A stretch of DNA of 64,000 nt from Acidobacteriota bacterium (GTDB lineage: Bacteria > Acidobacteriota > Blastocatellia > RBC074). Below are positions 39,610 through 49,796 of this stretch, piece after piece. Position 1 is the first letter of the stretch, and each line of letters begins with the position of its first letter. A program made the translations under genes and the position numbers. A model generated the notes under the pieces. The model ran no database searches, was not told where the DNA came from, and worked only from the letters and a program-made list of their open reading frames with translations. The stretch lies in NCBI GenBank assembly GCA_019639255.1, contig JAHBSF010000016.1:21317-85316 (forward strand), given 5' to 3'.

Positions 39610-40023
39610 TCACTGTTCCGCAGGTCGCCAGTCTACTACGGGCGTCGAGCCGTCGTCGCATACCCATACGATGGCGCGCATTCCGGGTTTAAGCCGGCCG
39701 GGGCGTGTTTCAATACGCTTCCAGTCTTCGCTTTTGAATTCCTCGCCGCGCATCAGGAAATTGCGCGCCGCGTCTTCATCTCTTGGGAATCGCAGCGTGA
39801 AGTTTTCCGTCGTGTCTTCATCTGTTCTTATGCGGATATAGATACGGCCGGGTTGGCGGCGATAGGCAAGTATGCGTCCGGTAAATGAAGTCAGATGATC
39901 GCGAGAACAGCGCAATCGGGCAGGCGGCGCGGCGCGCTGATCGTTGACATAGGACGCTGCGGTAGGCATATCCGCAGATAAAATGCTGCAAATGCACATT
40001 GCGGCTGCAAGATAAAGTTTCAT
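39610..40023 (-). CDS. Small secreted protein of unknown function
   Basis: The protein is about 137 residues from ATG 40023 (AAGGCGG ribosome-like site upstream; an alternative ATG at 40044 adds 7 residues). It has a signal peptide (MKLYLAAAMCICSILSADM) and a mature part of mixed beta structure ending in VWVCDDGSTPVVDWRPAEQ. The segment SFTGRILAYRRQPGRIYIRI may form an OB- or Ig-like strand pair, with Cys in LRCSRDH and WVCDD. No family was recognised. Confidence 0.6.
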   Translation of the reverse strand: MKLYLAAAMCICSILSADMPTAASYVNDQRAAPPARLRCSRDHLTSFTGRILAYRRQPGRIYIRIRTDEDTTENFTLRFPRDEDAARNFLMRGEEFKSEDWKRIETRPGRLKPGMRAIVWVCDDGSTPVVDWRPAEQ

Positions 40024-40103
40024 TTTTTTCAGTTCCGCCTTCATCCCTTACGTCGCCGCGACAATACCCAATACTGCCTGCGGCTGTCAAAAACCGGGCA
40101 GAA

Positions 40104-40183
40104 ACAACGGGACAAACGAAATGAAACGAAAACGACGCAACAGTTGAATATTTCCGTAGTTTCCGTGTACTTCCGTTTGTCCC
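40104..40183. repeat. Degenerate family A palindrome
   Basis: Left part AACAACGGGACAAACGAAAT, right part TTTCCGTAGTTTCCGTGTAC then TTCCGTTTGTCCC. Pairing is poor in the centre but the arm signature persists. It sits between two minus-strand genes. Confidence 0.6.
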
Positions 40184-40191
40184 TACTGCGA

Positions 40192-41805
40192 TCAAGGCGC
40201 GGCAAGATCGATTATGCGCAGCCCCAACCTTCCCGGATGGCGGTAAACAACCCGATGCCGGGTCTCGACAGGAGGTGGAGGCAACACCTCGGTAGACAGC
40301 AGAACCAGATAACGCACGCCCGCGCGCTTCCACTTTTCCTCTTCACTGTAGGGATATTCCATCGACACGGTTTTGCGCCCCGTAAACAGATACACAAGCG
40401 GCGGAATCGTCGTTGCAACTACCGCATCCCGTTCAATCCTTGCATCCGCCTCGCGCAGCATCGCCTCGTTTTCAACAAACGTCGAGTGCCACTTCACTTC
40501 TTCTCCCGGCGCTGGAGCGTATCGCTTTTGTATGAACTGAAAGTTGTAAAAGACGTTTACCGCAAGCACGAACCACGCGACTGCAGCAAGCCGCCTCTGA
40601 ATTGCACTTTCGTCAAGCCCGGCGGAGTAACGGGCGAAAAAAACATATACCGCGCGCAGGCCCATCAGCAGATAAAAAATCAGGAACGGAATTAACGGCA
40701 GCAGGAACCGGAACTGCTCCCAGCCCCACAGCACCGATATCGAAAGCGATAGCGGAAAAACGAACTCAAGAAACGTTGCGCGTCTGCGCGCTTCGGCTGC
40801 GTATCCCAGCAGTATGAGTAATGCGAAAAGGATCGAGCACCATACCTGCGCGCGGTTGAGATATACGATCCGTCCCGGCTCTATCGCGCGGAACACTCCG
40901 TAAAAAGCAACTGCGCCCGCATCGTGGCGAACGATTTCTGACAGGTTCGACCACACTCTTGCGGGAAGCTCGCGCGCGGTTATCAATCCGCTTGCGGGGT
41001 TTCCGGCCATGCGCTGCCAGAATTGTTCGGTATAAGGCCGGATCATACTCGACGCCTGTTCAAGGCGCTGCTCGTGCGTGGGCGCGTGCACGCGCGAGTA
41101 CACCACCCACGATCCTGCGCCCAATGCGACTATGACGGCGAGCGCAAGCGCCTGACTCCTGCGGCGCATCCACAGCAGGTATAGAATCGACGCCGGTATC
41201 AGTCCCGCGCCCGCCGAGCGCGTCAGAAACGCCAATGTTACGAGTGCTCCCGAAATCGCCGCACATCGCAGGGTCCCGTGGTTTTTATCTTCATCAGCCT
41301 GCGCACATCTTTCGACGGCTGCAATCGCCGCGAGTTGCACGAGTGTAAAGAAACACTCGGACATCACCGTCGCCGTAGCCATAAAGACGAGCGCCGGATA
41401 AAAGACCGCAGCCCCGGCGATTCCGAGCGCAAGGTGAAACGACAATCCGCGATGCCGCCGAAAATACAGAAACGCAACTACGCCCACGCCAGCCATCGCC
41501 GCCATCGAAACCGCTTTGAACAGCCACAGATTTGCGGGAAATTCGCCGTGCAGCAGCCACACTACCGCAAGCACCGCCGGGAACGCGGGCGGCGCAATCG
41601 GGCGTATTCCAGGCGTCGGCGCGTTTATCAATGTGTAGCCCTCGCCCGAGGCCAGGGCTTTTCCTAGCAGCACGTACCACGCGTCATCCACCAGCGGCCC
41701 GATGACCGAATCCAGCCGTAGCGGGTAGATTACGAGATATAGCGTCACCAGCAGCGCGATCGATGCGGCTGCGGTGCGCGGAAGGCTCTGCGATTGGCTT
41801 TTCAT
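40192..41805 (-). CDS. Integral membrane glycosyltransferase (GT39/ArnT-like)
   Basis: The 537-residue protein has about 11-12 membrane helices and an early loop VDDAWYVLLGKALASGEGY with the acidic pair typical of the GT-C superfamily (PMT/ArnT). It would use a polyprenyl-phosphate sugar donor to glycosylate an extracytoplasmic acceptor. The C-terminal 150 residues form a periplasmic domain (from about WYDF... to a terminal RHPGRLGLRIIDLAAP). Start ATG 41805. It stands alone on the minus strand, divergent from the giant subtilase. Confidence 0.8.
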   Translation of the reverse strand: MKSQSQSLPRTAAASIALLVTLYLVIYPLRLDSVIGPLVDDAWYVLLGKALASGEGYTLINAPTPGIRPIAPPAFPAVLAVVWLLHGEFPANLWLFKAVSMAAMAGVGVVAFLYFRRHRGLSFHLALGIAGAAVFYPALVFMATATVMSECFFTLVQLAAIAAVERCAQADEDKNHGTLRCAAISGALVTLAFLTRSAGAGLIPASILYLLWMRRRSQALALAVIVALGAGSWVVYSRVHAPTHEQRLEQASSMIRPYTEQFWQRMAGNPASGLITARELPARVWSNLSEIVRHDAGAVAFYGVFRAIEPGRIVYLNRAQVWCSILFALLILLGYAAEARRRATFLEFVFPLSLSISVLWGWEQFRFLLPLIPFLIFYLLMGLRAVYVFFARYSAGLDESAIQRRLAAVAWFVLAVNVFYNFQFIQKRYAPAPGEEVKWHSTFVENEAMLREADARIERDAVVATTIPPLVYLFTGRKTVSMEYPYSEEEKWKRAGVRYLVLLSTEVLPPPPVETRHRVVYRHPGRLGLRIIDLAAP

Positions 41806-41905
41806 TTCGCCCCGGGATGATATATAGTGACGGCGCTATTTTCCACTAAAGCGGACTTGTAGTAATCATCCACGATTCATCCGGCAAGTCGGTCGCGCAA
41901 CAGTA

Positions 41906-41950
41906 AAGAGAACACGAAACAAACGGAAAAGGACGGAACAGACGGAACGC
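41906..41950. repeat. Family A/B half-repeat upstream of the first giant subtilase
   Basis: Purine arm AAGAGAACACGAAACAAACG followed by GAAAAGGACGGAACAGACGG; the partner arm is reduced to a short GCTTCCGTGT. This half-copy lies within the divergent promoter region of 41806-42007. Confidence 0.6.
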
Positions 41951-42007
41951 GCTTCCGTGTGAGCCGCCTTACCGCCCTCTTTCGTTTTACCCGAAAGGAG
42001 GCGCCGG

Positions 42008-45000
42008 ATGGCGAATTCATCTCTGCGTCCGCATCTTCTGGTAGATATATTACTGCTCGCTTCGCTTGCGGTTTCGCTTTCGGCGCTGCTGCCCGCACGC
42101 GTTGCGCGAACTTCCGAACCCACGCCTGCGCCGCATCCCTTGCTCGCTCCCGATCCGCCCGAACCCGTACGGCCGCAGGACCCGCCTCCCGGAGAACTGA
42201 AGATCGGCCCGTTTTCAACCTTCAACGGCGTGAAACTCGCCGGGCCGGACGATCCGGTGCAGGTCATTGTAGAGCTTCAGGACGAACCGGCCGCAGCGGT
42301 TTTCGCCAGAGAACACAGGCGCGCATCGGCCTATAACGGGCGCGCATTGCCGCAAACCATAGCTGCGGCGCGCGCACAGATCGAACGCGTCGCGCAGGCG
42401 CAGCACAAAATTGTTTCTGAACTCTCGGGCGCGCCGTTCAATGCGCGAGTGCTTTCGAGCACGCAGCGCGCCTTCAACGGGTTGGCAATAAGCGTGGCTT
42501 CGGGACGGCTAGAAGAAATTCATGCGCTGCCCGGAGTCAAGGCGGTTCATATCGTAAACCAGTATCACCGTATGCTCGACGGCTCGGTACCCTTCATCGG
42601 TGCGGAGCAGGTCTGGCAGGATTTCAGCAGTACGGGCAGAGATATCGTCGTTGCCGTTATAGACGACGGCGTCGATTACACGCACAGCAACTTCGGAGGA
42701 TTCCAAACTTTCCCGAACTCTAAAATCATCGGCGGCTCCGACTTTGTCGGCGACAATTTCGACGGAACCAACACTCCCGAACCCGATCCGGATCCGATCA
42801 CAACAAACTCACACGGCACGAAGGTGGCGTCAGTGATAGCCGGACTCGGAGTCAATGCCGACGGTTTGACTTACACCGGGCCTTACGACGCGAGTACGCC
42901 GTTCTCATCGCTAATCATAGGTCCGGGAGTCGCACCCGACGCCCGGTTGATCGTATACAAGGTATTCGGTGATACCGGCTCGACAACCGATACAGTATTG
43001 ATACAGGCCATCGATGCGGCGATGGATCCGAACGGCGACGGCGATATGTCGGATCGCGCGGATATTATCAACATGTCGCTCGGGGGAGCGTTTTTCGATG
43101 GATCGGCAGTGATCTCATCACTGAATAATGCAGCATTGGTAGGAATGATCAATGTAACGGCGGCTACCAACAACGGCGACACCCATTACAGCACCAATTC
43201 TCTGGGTAACACGCCGTCTGTTATATCGGTAGCAGCTACGGTGGATGATGCAAGCTATCATCAGATGCTTCAGATAACCAGCCCGTCAAGCTTTGCCGGA
43301 AATTATACGGCGGCTGTGGCTGATTTCGGCCCGGCAGTCAATTCTACAATCACCGGAACGATTAGCGCGGCTGTGCCCTTGAACGCCTGCACTCCGCTTA
43401 CAAATGCAACTCAGACAAACGGTAAAATGGTGTTTGTTGATTTTGGGGGGTGTACGAACGGGACCAAGGTGCAAAACGCACAGGATGCCGGCGCAACGGC
43501 CGTTATTATTGCAAACAACTCTACAGTGCTACCGATTACATTCAGCAGTGGTAGTTCAGCCAGGGGCATCATAATTCCTGCACTTCTTCTCAATAAAGAA
43601 ACGGCCGATCAGATACGTTCTCCGGTGCAAGGCGGAATTACTCTCAATGCATCGATCGATCGGAACAACATCAATCGATTGCCGGAATTCGCCAATACAA
43701 AGTTTGGATTCAGCTCGCGCGGCGGTGCATTCAACAATTTCGTAAAGCCGGACATTTCCGCTCCAGGCGTGCAGATCAGATCGGCGTTTGTCGGCTCGGG
43801 TAGCGACTCGGCTGTTTTCTCCGGCACTTCTATGTCGGCGCCGCACGTGGCCGGAGTCGCGGCATTGTTGAAAGAAGCGCATCCGAACGCTGACAATAAG
43901 GAGATTTATTCGAGATTGATTTCCACCGCAGGGAATGTCTTCAAGGAGCCGATGAATGGTATGCCCATGTATGGAGCGCCGGATGTCGGCGCCGGTACAG
44001 TTGATGCCATTGACGCAGCCGCAACGGAAATTTTTGTGGCTTATTCATCTGAGATTATCACCAACACTATCGGTGTGTTCGGCAATGTATTGGAAATCAC
44101 TTCCGACCAGACGACCACATTCACCTTGGAAATCACCAATACCGGCAGCACATCGCAAACCTTTACGGTTTCTTACGAACCCAAATCCGACATTCCGGGC
44201 GTCGTCCCTTCGTTTCCTTCCACAATCAACGTTCCGGCAAATTCAACCGCTGATTTCCCTGCAGTCTGGAATTATTCCTTCGCACAGATGAGAAACGTGC
44301 GCGATCCGGTGCTCAGCACTACTCATTCCGGCCAGGAGCGCCATTTCCTGAACGAGGAAACAGGTTTCTTCAACCTCAACAGGTCGGGCGGCGGCCTGCA
44401 ACTGAAGATACCTGCCTATACCGCTGCGCGTCCGGCTTCGATAATGAGGGCCGTGCAGGACTCGCTCAATCTGTCGGCTCCCACGGGTTCGGCCAACCTT
44501 GCGCTGACCGGACAACAGGTGTTTACCGGAAACGATTTCGGCAACGGCGACATCATAGCGCTCCTTTATCCGTCCGCGTGGCAGATAAACGATCCGAACG
44601 AAGCTTCTACACCTCCCGAACTTGACCACCTTGACATCCACCGCGTCGGCGTGCGTACGAGTTCATCCGGCCCCGATCAAATACTTCAATTCGGTGTTAC
44701 CACCTATGGAGATTGGAAATCGCTCAATGAGGTAACGTTCAACGTCTTCATAGACGTCAATCAGGACGGCATTGACGATTTCAAGCTGTTTAACACTTCA
44801 TTTCCGAATGCTCAGGGTGCGCCCGGCGATGCCTTCGTTACGCGCCTCACTAACATCAGTACCGAAAACACTACGACCCAGTTTCTGGTCAACCTGTTTT
44901 CTTCCACAGTGCGCCCCACCTATCCCCACGACACCAATATTGCAGTATTGGGAGTTCTTGCTTCTGCGCTCGGACTCACTGCGTCAAACAGCATCATCGA

Positions 45001-46702
45001 TTACTGGGTGGCCACAAGCGTTGGCAACGTAATAATCGACCGGACCCGACGCTGTCGTTTCGATACCGCGAATCCGGGGCTGAATTTCGGCGCCTCCAAT
45101 GTTTTCAACGACCTTAACGGCACAACGATCCCGGTTACCTACAATCTGGAACACTTCAGAAACAACTTTTTGGAAGGGGCGTTGCTCCTGCATACGCTGA
45201 ATACACGAGGCAATCGCGCTCAGGTTATTCCGGCCAATCTTGGGTTGGAAGGCGATGTAAATCCGCGCCGATCCGGAGACGGCATCGTCAATGCAGACGA
45301 TTTCACCAACTTTGACAAATTCGTCGTCGGACTGAAGGATCCGAATCTCGGAAATGAGTTCCAACGAGCCGATGCAGCTCCGCGAAACTCAAAAGGCGAC
45401 GGGAACATTTCAGTCAGCGACTGGGTGCAGATCGGGCGTTACAGTGCTGCGCTCGATTCTCCCGTACAGACCGGAGGTCCGCTTGAACCGGTAGCCTCGT
45501 CGCCGTCGCAATCGGCCCCGCAGCGGCAAAGCGTCAACATCACATCGGGTTCAGGTCAGGCGCGCACGCTGCGCGCCGTCTCCGCAGGTTTTATCGCAGG
45601 GCAAACCAACACGCTCGATATAGAAATCGACGCCCTCGGCGGAGAAAACGGCTTCGGCTTCAGTCTGGAATTCGACCCCGGAGTGCTCTCCTTCGTCGGA
45701 GCCGAACCGGGTGATGCCGCTCCGAGCCAATCGCTGCAGGCAGTCAACCCGCTGCAAACCGCCGTGGGGCGGTTGGGTCTTGCGCTGGTGCTGCCGCCGG
45801 GGCAGGGACTTGAAGCGGGCACGCGCCGCATCGCGCGCGTAAACTTCGACGTGCTGGATGCAGCTTCCGCCCCGACGACACAGATTGCTTTCGGCGATAC
45901 TCCGGCGCTGCGCGAAGTCGCAAGCGTCAACGCAGATGAAGTTCCGACCGGATATGCGGGCGCGCAGGTGTCGATCGTGCGCACGGCGGCGCACGTATCG
46001 GCGGCGAGTTTCAGCGGCGCGGCGCTCGCCGGTGAATCCATCATCGCGGCATTCGGTACGATGCTCGCCACCGCTACCGAAGTCGCAACGACCCTGCCGC
46101 TGCCGACGAATCTTGCAGGAACCACGGTCAGCATCAGAGACAGCGAGGGCGCCGATCATCCGGCGCTACTTTTCTTCGTATCTGCGGGACAGATCAATTA
46201 CGCACTGCCCGTGGGCGTGGCGCTCGGTCCGGCTACGATCACGATTACGAGCGGCAGCGGCGCAATCTCGGTGGGCGATGTGATGATCGAAACGGTCGCG
46301 CCCGGTCTTTTTGCGGCAAACGCTACGGGAGATGGCGTAGCCGCAGCGCAGGTGCTGAGGGTTACAGCCGACGGGGCGCAGATTTTTGAACCCACTGCCG
46401 TATTCGACGCCGGAGCGGGGCGGTTTATTGCAGCGCCGATAGACCTGGGGCCCGAAGGAGAACAGGTGTTTCTGGTGCTGTTCGGCACGGGCGTCAGATT
46501 CCGCAGCGATCTTGCGGCCGTGCAGTTGAGCGTGGGGGGTACGAATCTGGAAGCGCTTTATGCGGGACCGCAGGGAGTATTCGTCGGGCTGGATCAGATA
46601 AATGCGCTGTTGCCGCGAAGTCTGGCGGGGAGAGGGGCGGTGCAGATCGCTGTTGCAGCAGACGGCAGGCAGGCGAATATCGTCGAAATCAGCATTCGTT
46701 GA
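42008..46702 (+). CDS. Giant multidomain subtilase A (S8, PA domain, dockerin/cohesin-like, TIGR03437)
   Basis: The 1564-residue secreted protease starts at ATG 42008 after AAAGGAGG. In order it has a signal peptide, a propeptide (to about residue 175), and an S8 catalytic domain with Asp219 (VIDDGVD), His269 (SHGTKVAS) and Ser608 (GTSMSAPHVAG). A PA domain is inserted at about 470-520 (CTNGTKVQNAQDAGATAVII). Beta-sandwich domains follow, then a dockerin-like EF-type stretch (GDVNPRRSGDGIVNADDF, about 1080-1140), a cohesin-like domain (about 1180-1310) and a TIGR03437 domain (about 1320-1564; [18 protein letters not shown]). The last 400 residues are almost identical in DNA to the paralogue at 49797. 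Confidence 0.93.
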   Translation: MANSSLRPHLLVDILLLASLAVSLSALLPARVARTSEPTPAPHPLLAPDPPEPVRPQDPPPGELKIGPFSTFNGVKLAGPDDPVQVIVELQDEPAAAVFAREHRRASAYNGRALPQTIAAARAQIERVAQAQHKIVSELSGAPFNARVLSSTQRAFNGLAISVASGRLEEIHALPGVKAVHIVNQYHRMLDGSVPFIGAEQVWQDFSSTGRDIVVAVIDDGVDYTHSNFGGFQTFPNSKIIGGSDFVGDNFDGTNTPEPDPDPITTNSHGTKVASVIAGLGVNADGLTYTGPYDASTPFSSLIIGPGVAPDARLIVYKVFGDTGSTTDTVLIQAIDAAMDPNGDGDMSDRADIINMSLGGAFFDGSAVISSLNNAALVGMINVTAATNNGDTHYSTNSLGNTPSVISVAATVDDASYHQMLQITSPSSFAGNYTAAVADFGPAVNSTITGTISAAVPLNACTPLTNATQTNGKMVFVDFGGCTNGTKVQNAQDAGATAVIIANNSTVLPITFSSGSSARGIIIPALLLNKETADQIRSPVQGGITLNASIDRNNINRLPEFANTKFGFSSRGGAFNNFVKPDISAPGVQIRSAFVGSGSDSAVFSGTSMSAPHVAGVAALLKEAHPNADNKEIYSRLISTAGNVFKEPMNGMPMYGAPDVGAGTVDAIDAAATEIFVAYSSEIITNTIGVFGNVLEITSDQTTTFTLEITNTGSTSQTFTVSYEPKSDIPGVVPSFPSTINVPANSTADFPAVWNYSFAQMRNVRDPVLSTTHSGQERHFLNEETGFFNLNRSGGGLQLKIPAYTAARPASIMRAVQDSLNLSAPTGSANLALTGQQVFTGNDFGNGDIIALLYPSAWQINDPNEASTPPELDHLDIHRVGVRTSSSGPDQILQFGVTTYGDWKSLNEVTFNVFIDVNQDGIDDFKLFNTSFPNAQGAPGDAFVTRLTNISTENTTTQFLVNLFSSTVRPTYPHDTNIAVLGVLASALGLTASNSIIDYWVATSVGNVIIDRTRRCRFDTANPGLNFGASNVFNDLNGTTIPVTYNLEHFRNNFLEGALLLHTLNTRGNRAQVIPANLGLEGDVNPRRSGDGIVNADDFTNFDKFVVGLKDPNLGNEFQRADAAPRNSKGDGNISVSDWVQIGRYSAALDSPVQTGGPLEPVASSPSQSAPQRQSVNITSGSGQARTLRAVSAGFIAGQTNTLDIEIDALGGENGFGFSLEFDPGVLSFVGAEPGDAAPSQSLQAVNPLQTAVGRLGLALVLPPGQGLEAGTRRIARVNFDVLDAASAPTTQIAFGDTPALREVASVNADEVPTGYAGAQVSIVRTAAHVSAASFSGAALAGESIIAAFGTMLATATEVATTLPLPTNLAGTTVSIRDSEGADHPALLFFVSAGQINYALPVGVALGPATITITSGSGAISVGDVMIETVAPGLFAANATGDGVAAAQVLRVTADGAQIFEPTAVFDAGAGRFIAAPIDLGPEGEQVFLVLFGTGVRFRSDLAAVQLSVGGTNLEALYAGPQGVFVGLDQINALLPRSLAGRGAVQIAVAADGRQANIVEISIR

Positions 46703-46790
46703 TTTGAATAACATCGATTCCCGGTTAAGGAGAGAAGAGAGATAACGGAACAAACGAAATAAGACGGAACAAACGGAAATAGACAAAGAC
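45490..46790 (+). repeat. Near-identical 1.3-kb segment shared with 53325-54624 (copy 1)
   Basis: From the codons for SPSQSAPQRQSVN to the palindrome beyond the stop, this segment matches 53325-54624 at nearly every base (for example the TIGR03437 part differs at a few sites). Upstream halves of the genes differ substantially. Confidence 0.9.
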
Positions 46791-46853
46791 TACGGAAATC
46801 TTCAAACTTTCCGTTTGTTCCGTCTAATTTCGTATGTTCCGTTATCTCTCTTC
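46734..46853. repeat. Family A palindromic repeat after subtilase A
   Basis: The left arm starts GAAGAGAGATAACGGAACAA and the right arm ends GTTCCGTTATCTCTCTTC. Compared with the copy at 54568 it retains a 19-nt unit (TCTAATTTCGTATGTTCCG) in the right arm. Confidence 0.9.
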
Positions 46854-46919
46854 CCCCCCTAAACGGAGAAAATGCTTCCGTGTTTTCCAAGTTCCGGAGT
46901 TGCTTTGTCCTGCGATTCG

Positions 46920-47654
46920 ATGCATCCGAGGCTTTCGGTCGTCGTGCCCTGTTACAACGAGCGCACGACCATCGAACCAATTCTCGAACGGATTCGCGCC
47001 GTAGAAATCGAGAAAGAGATCATCATCGTCGATGACGGCTCGACCGACGGCACGCGCGAATTGCTGCTTGAAATTGCAACGCGCAGCGCAGCGGACATTC
47101 GCATCTTTCTGCAACCGGAAAATTGCGGAAAGGGTGCGGCGGTGCGTCGAGGGTTCGCCGAGGCGCGCGGCAGCATCGTTCTGGTTCAGGATGCAGATCT
47201 GGAACTCGACCCGCAGGATTATTTCAAGCTCCTGGAACCGATCGAGCAGGGGCGATCTGATGTAGTTTACGGCGCGAGATTCCTTATGGGTCGCCCGCGC
47301 GCCGGAAAACTTCTGCATTACGTCGGCAACAGATTGCTGACGCGGCTTTCAAATCTGCTGACGGGCCTCAATCTCAATGACGTGTGGACGTGCTACAAGG
47401 CGATGCGCCGCGAAGTTCTGCCGTCGCTCGATCTGAGGGAGAACGGATTCGGCATCGAGCCGGAGATCACCGCAGGGCTTGCGCGCAGCGGCTGGCGTAT
47501 AAGCGAAGCGCCGGTCCATTATTCGCCGCGCAGGTCGGCGGAAGGCAAAAAAATCCGCCTGCGGGATGGATTCGCAGGCGTGCTGACGACGATCCGTACA
47601 AGGAAGAGAAACAACGGAGCATACGGAATAAACGAAACAAACGGAAGTGTGTGA
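46920..47654 (+). CDS. Glycosyltransferase family 2 (dolichol-P-mannose-synthase-like)
   Basis: The 244-residue GT-A enzyme shows [36 protein letters not shown], the DxD-like [15 protein letters not shown] and [15 protein letters not shown], matching polyprenyl-phosphate-glycosyltransferases. It would make a lipid-linked sugar donor, which a GT-C enzyme such as the one at 40192 could use. ATG 46920 is preferred; an upstream ATG at 46872 adds 16 unlike residues. The last 16 codons ([16 protein letters not shown]) are read from the left arm and loop of a family A palindrome, which also supplies the stop. Confidence 0.9.
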   Translation: MHPRLSVVVPCYNERTTIEPILERIRAVEIEKEIIIVDDGSTDGTRELLLEIATRSAADIRIFLQPENCGKGAAVRRGFAEARGSIVLVQDADLELDPQDYFKLLEPIEQGRSDVVYGARFLMGRPRAGKLLHYVGNRLLTRLSNLLTGLNLNDVWTCYKAMRREVLPSLDLRENGFGIEPEITAGLARSGWRISEAPVHYSPRRSAEGKKIRLRDGFAGVLTTIRTRKRNNGAYGINETNGSV

Positions 47655-47700
47655 TCTTTTCCGTTTGTTTCGTTTATTCCGTATGTTCCGTTGTTTCTCT
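47605..47700. repeat. Family A palindrome overlapping the GT2 3' end
   Basis: Arms of 42 nt (47605-47646, 47659-47700) pair with one mismatch; tip AGAGAAACAACGGAGC. It occupies the junction between two convergent genes, and the GT2 stop (47652-47654) lies in its loop. The opposite gene stops at its right end. Confidence 0.93.
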
Positions 47701-49625
47701 CATCTTTTGGCGTTGGAAAAGATGCGCCCGAGGAGTTGCTGAAAGCGCCGGTCGCCGGACATTTCGCTGAAGCCCGGCTCCACCTTGATGTAGGCCAGCG
47801 CAAAGTCGCGATTGCGGTAAGCCTGCGCTAGATGTTTCAAGGCGGCCTCTTTCTCTCCGAGCAGCGCATAGTACAGGGCGGCGGCGTGATGATTGGGAGA
47901 CCGATCATTCAGCACGCCGGCGATTTTGGTTTTCCAGAAGCCTCTGATGCCGGATTCGGCGTAGCCGTTTTGCAGGGCTGTTTCCTCACCCCGAAAAAAC
48001 GCCTGGCTCGAACCGGCGAGCGCCTGCAGTTTGAAATACTCGGCAATCGCTTCGTCGTGTCTGCCCATCAACGTGTAGGTCTGATAAAGGCAGATGCGCG
48101 CATTGATGAAATCCGGGTCCAGCGCGAGAACTTTCCGGCATTGCTCGACGGCCTGATCGTACCGCCGGGTGAAATAAAGCAACTGAGCCTGATCGGCGTT
48201 GATCGAAAGCGAGAACGGATCGAGTTCGAGCGCCCGCCGCAACTCCTCCTGGGCTTCGAGCATCCGTCCGGTCAGGGCCAGATGGGTCGCATACCACTGG
48301 CGCGCCGTCGCGTAATGCGGCGCCAAACTGATCGCGCGCCTGAACTCACGCTGCGCCCCGTCCCAATCCCATTGCCAGAACATGCGGACAAAACCGATTG
48401 CGGCGTGCGCTTCGCCGCTGTCTTGATCCAGTTCCAGCGCCTTGCGCGCAATCGTCTCCACCTCGCGCCAGCGAGCGCCGTCGAAGGCGCAGGCTTCAGC
48501 CAGCCCAATGTAAGCCGGCGCATAGCGCGGGTCTTTCGCAACGGCTTGCTCGAAAAGGAGAATGCTCCGGTGCAGGCTCTCGCCCGTACGCTGATTCCAC
48601 AGGTGGCGCGCTGCGACATACGCCTCATAAGCTTCCGGCTGCGCCGTATGCCGCCGCGCGGGCAGCGCGCGCGCTGAAGGAGATGTATCGGGAAGCAGCA
48701 CTCCCGCGAGATCGGCCAGTACGGCGTCCTGAAGCGCGAAAAAATTATTGCCGCCGTTCTCGAATTTCCCGCTCCAGAGCAGGGCGCCGTCGCTGACCCT
48801 GATCAGTTGCGGCGCGATCGTCAAATGATCGCCCGTTCTTTGAAAGCCGCCCGTCAGCACAGCCTCCGCGCCCATTTCCCGGCCGGCTGCGACCGTATCC
48901 CGTGCGGCCGTAAGATACCGGTACGCCGCGCTCACCGGTTGAACCTTCGGGCGCTGATAATGTCCGATCCGCGCAATGAAATCATCCGCTATGGCCAGGC
49001 CCGGATATTTGTCGTCGCCGGGGCCGGCCGGCTGGAAGGGAAGCACAAGTATGGAACCGATGACGCCGCCCGGCTGAGCGGGTTTCGACTTCAGCACAAC
49101 GGCGGCAACCACCGCCAGCAGCGCCAGCGCCAGGGCAGTCAATCCGAACAACCCGATCGGCCTCGCCCGTTGAAATGCGCCCGGCCGCCTGCGCCCGACG
49201 GTCGGTCGATCTTCCGGGTCGGCGGAAACAAGAGTCTCTTGCGTTTCGATGACTTCGACCGCGAGCGGCTCGATCAAGGCCGCGCCGTTGCTCTGCGCTG
49301 CTTCTCTTACCGGAGCGACGAAGCGATAGCCCGTCTTGGGAACGGTTTCGATGTAGCGTTGTGAGTTTTGTCCCTCGCCCAGCGCTTTTCTGATCGCAGC
49401 GATATTTTGCGTTAGCGTGTTCTCTTCGACCACGGCGTCGGGCCAAAGGGTTTCGAGCAATTGTTTCCTGCCGAGGACGTGTCCGCTGTTTTCGACCAAA
49501 AGCAGCAGCGTGTCGAATGCCTTCGGCGTGAGCGGCAACACCACTCCATCGCGCAGCAATCTGCGCTCCGCCGCTTCCAGGCGGAACTGACCAAACTCAT
49601 AGATTTGTTTGGCCGGAATGCTCAT
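47700..49625 (-). CDS. Winged-helix (OmpR-type) / TPR membrane regulator
   Basis: The 641-residue protein has an N-terminal OmpR/PhoB-type DNA-binding domain (IYEFGQFRLEAAERRLLRDG through RYIETVPKTGYRFVAPV), a single membrane helix (about residues 167-190) and a periplasmic part with a TolB-N-like segment and several TPR-like repeats (for example YAPAYIGLAEACAFDGARW). The layout resembles CadC-type one-component sensors, frequent in Acidobacteriota. ATG 49625 is used; a TTG at 49652 would add nine residues. It lies between the two giant subtilases and is divergent from the second (171 bp apart), a candidate target. Confidence 0.85.
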   Translation of the reverse strand: MSIPAKQIYEFGQFRLEAAERRLLRDGVVLPLTPKAFDTLLLLVENSGHVLGRKQLLETLWPDAVVEENTLTQNIAAIRKALGEGQNSQRYIETVPKTGYRFVAPVREAAQSNGAALIEPLAVEVIETQETLVSADPEDRPTVGRRRPGAFQRARPIGLFGLTALALALLAVVAAVVLKSKPAQPGGVIGSILVLPFQPAGPGDDKYPGLAIADDFIARIGHYQRPKVQPVSAAYRYLTAARDTVAAGREMGAEAVLTGGFQRTGDHLTIAPQLIRVSDGALLWSGKFENGGNNFFALQDAVLADLAGVLLPDTSPSARALPARRHTAQPEAYEAYVAARHLWNQRTGESLHRSILLFEQAVAKDPRYAPAYIGLAEACAFDGARWREVETIARKALELDQDSGEAHAAIGFVRMFWQWDWDGAQREFRRAISLAPHYATARQWYATHLALTGRMLEAQEELRRALELDPFSLSINADQAQLLYFTRRYDQAVEQCRKVLALDPDFINARICLYQTYTLMGRHDEAIAEYFKLQALAGSSQAFFRGEETALQNGYAESGIRGFWKTKIAGVLNDRSPNHHAAALYYALLGEKEAALKHLAQAYRNRDFALAYIKVEPGFSEMSGDRRFQQLLGRIFSNAKR

Positions 49626-49796
49626 AACCGCTTTCACAAAACTTTCATCCAACTTTCACATCTCTTTGGGGACTCCGGAACCGCGAGTGATGTATTTCAG
49701 ATAAAACAAAGCCGGATTGAATATTAACGCAGCCCGTGAACTCCCCCAAGAGCCGCAGGAGATTGAAAGCAGGAGTGGAACCGGAAGGAGAATCAC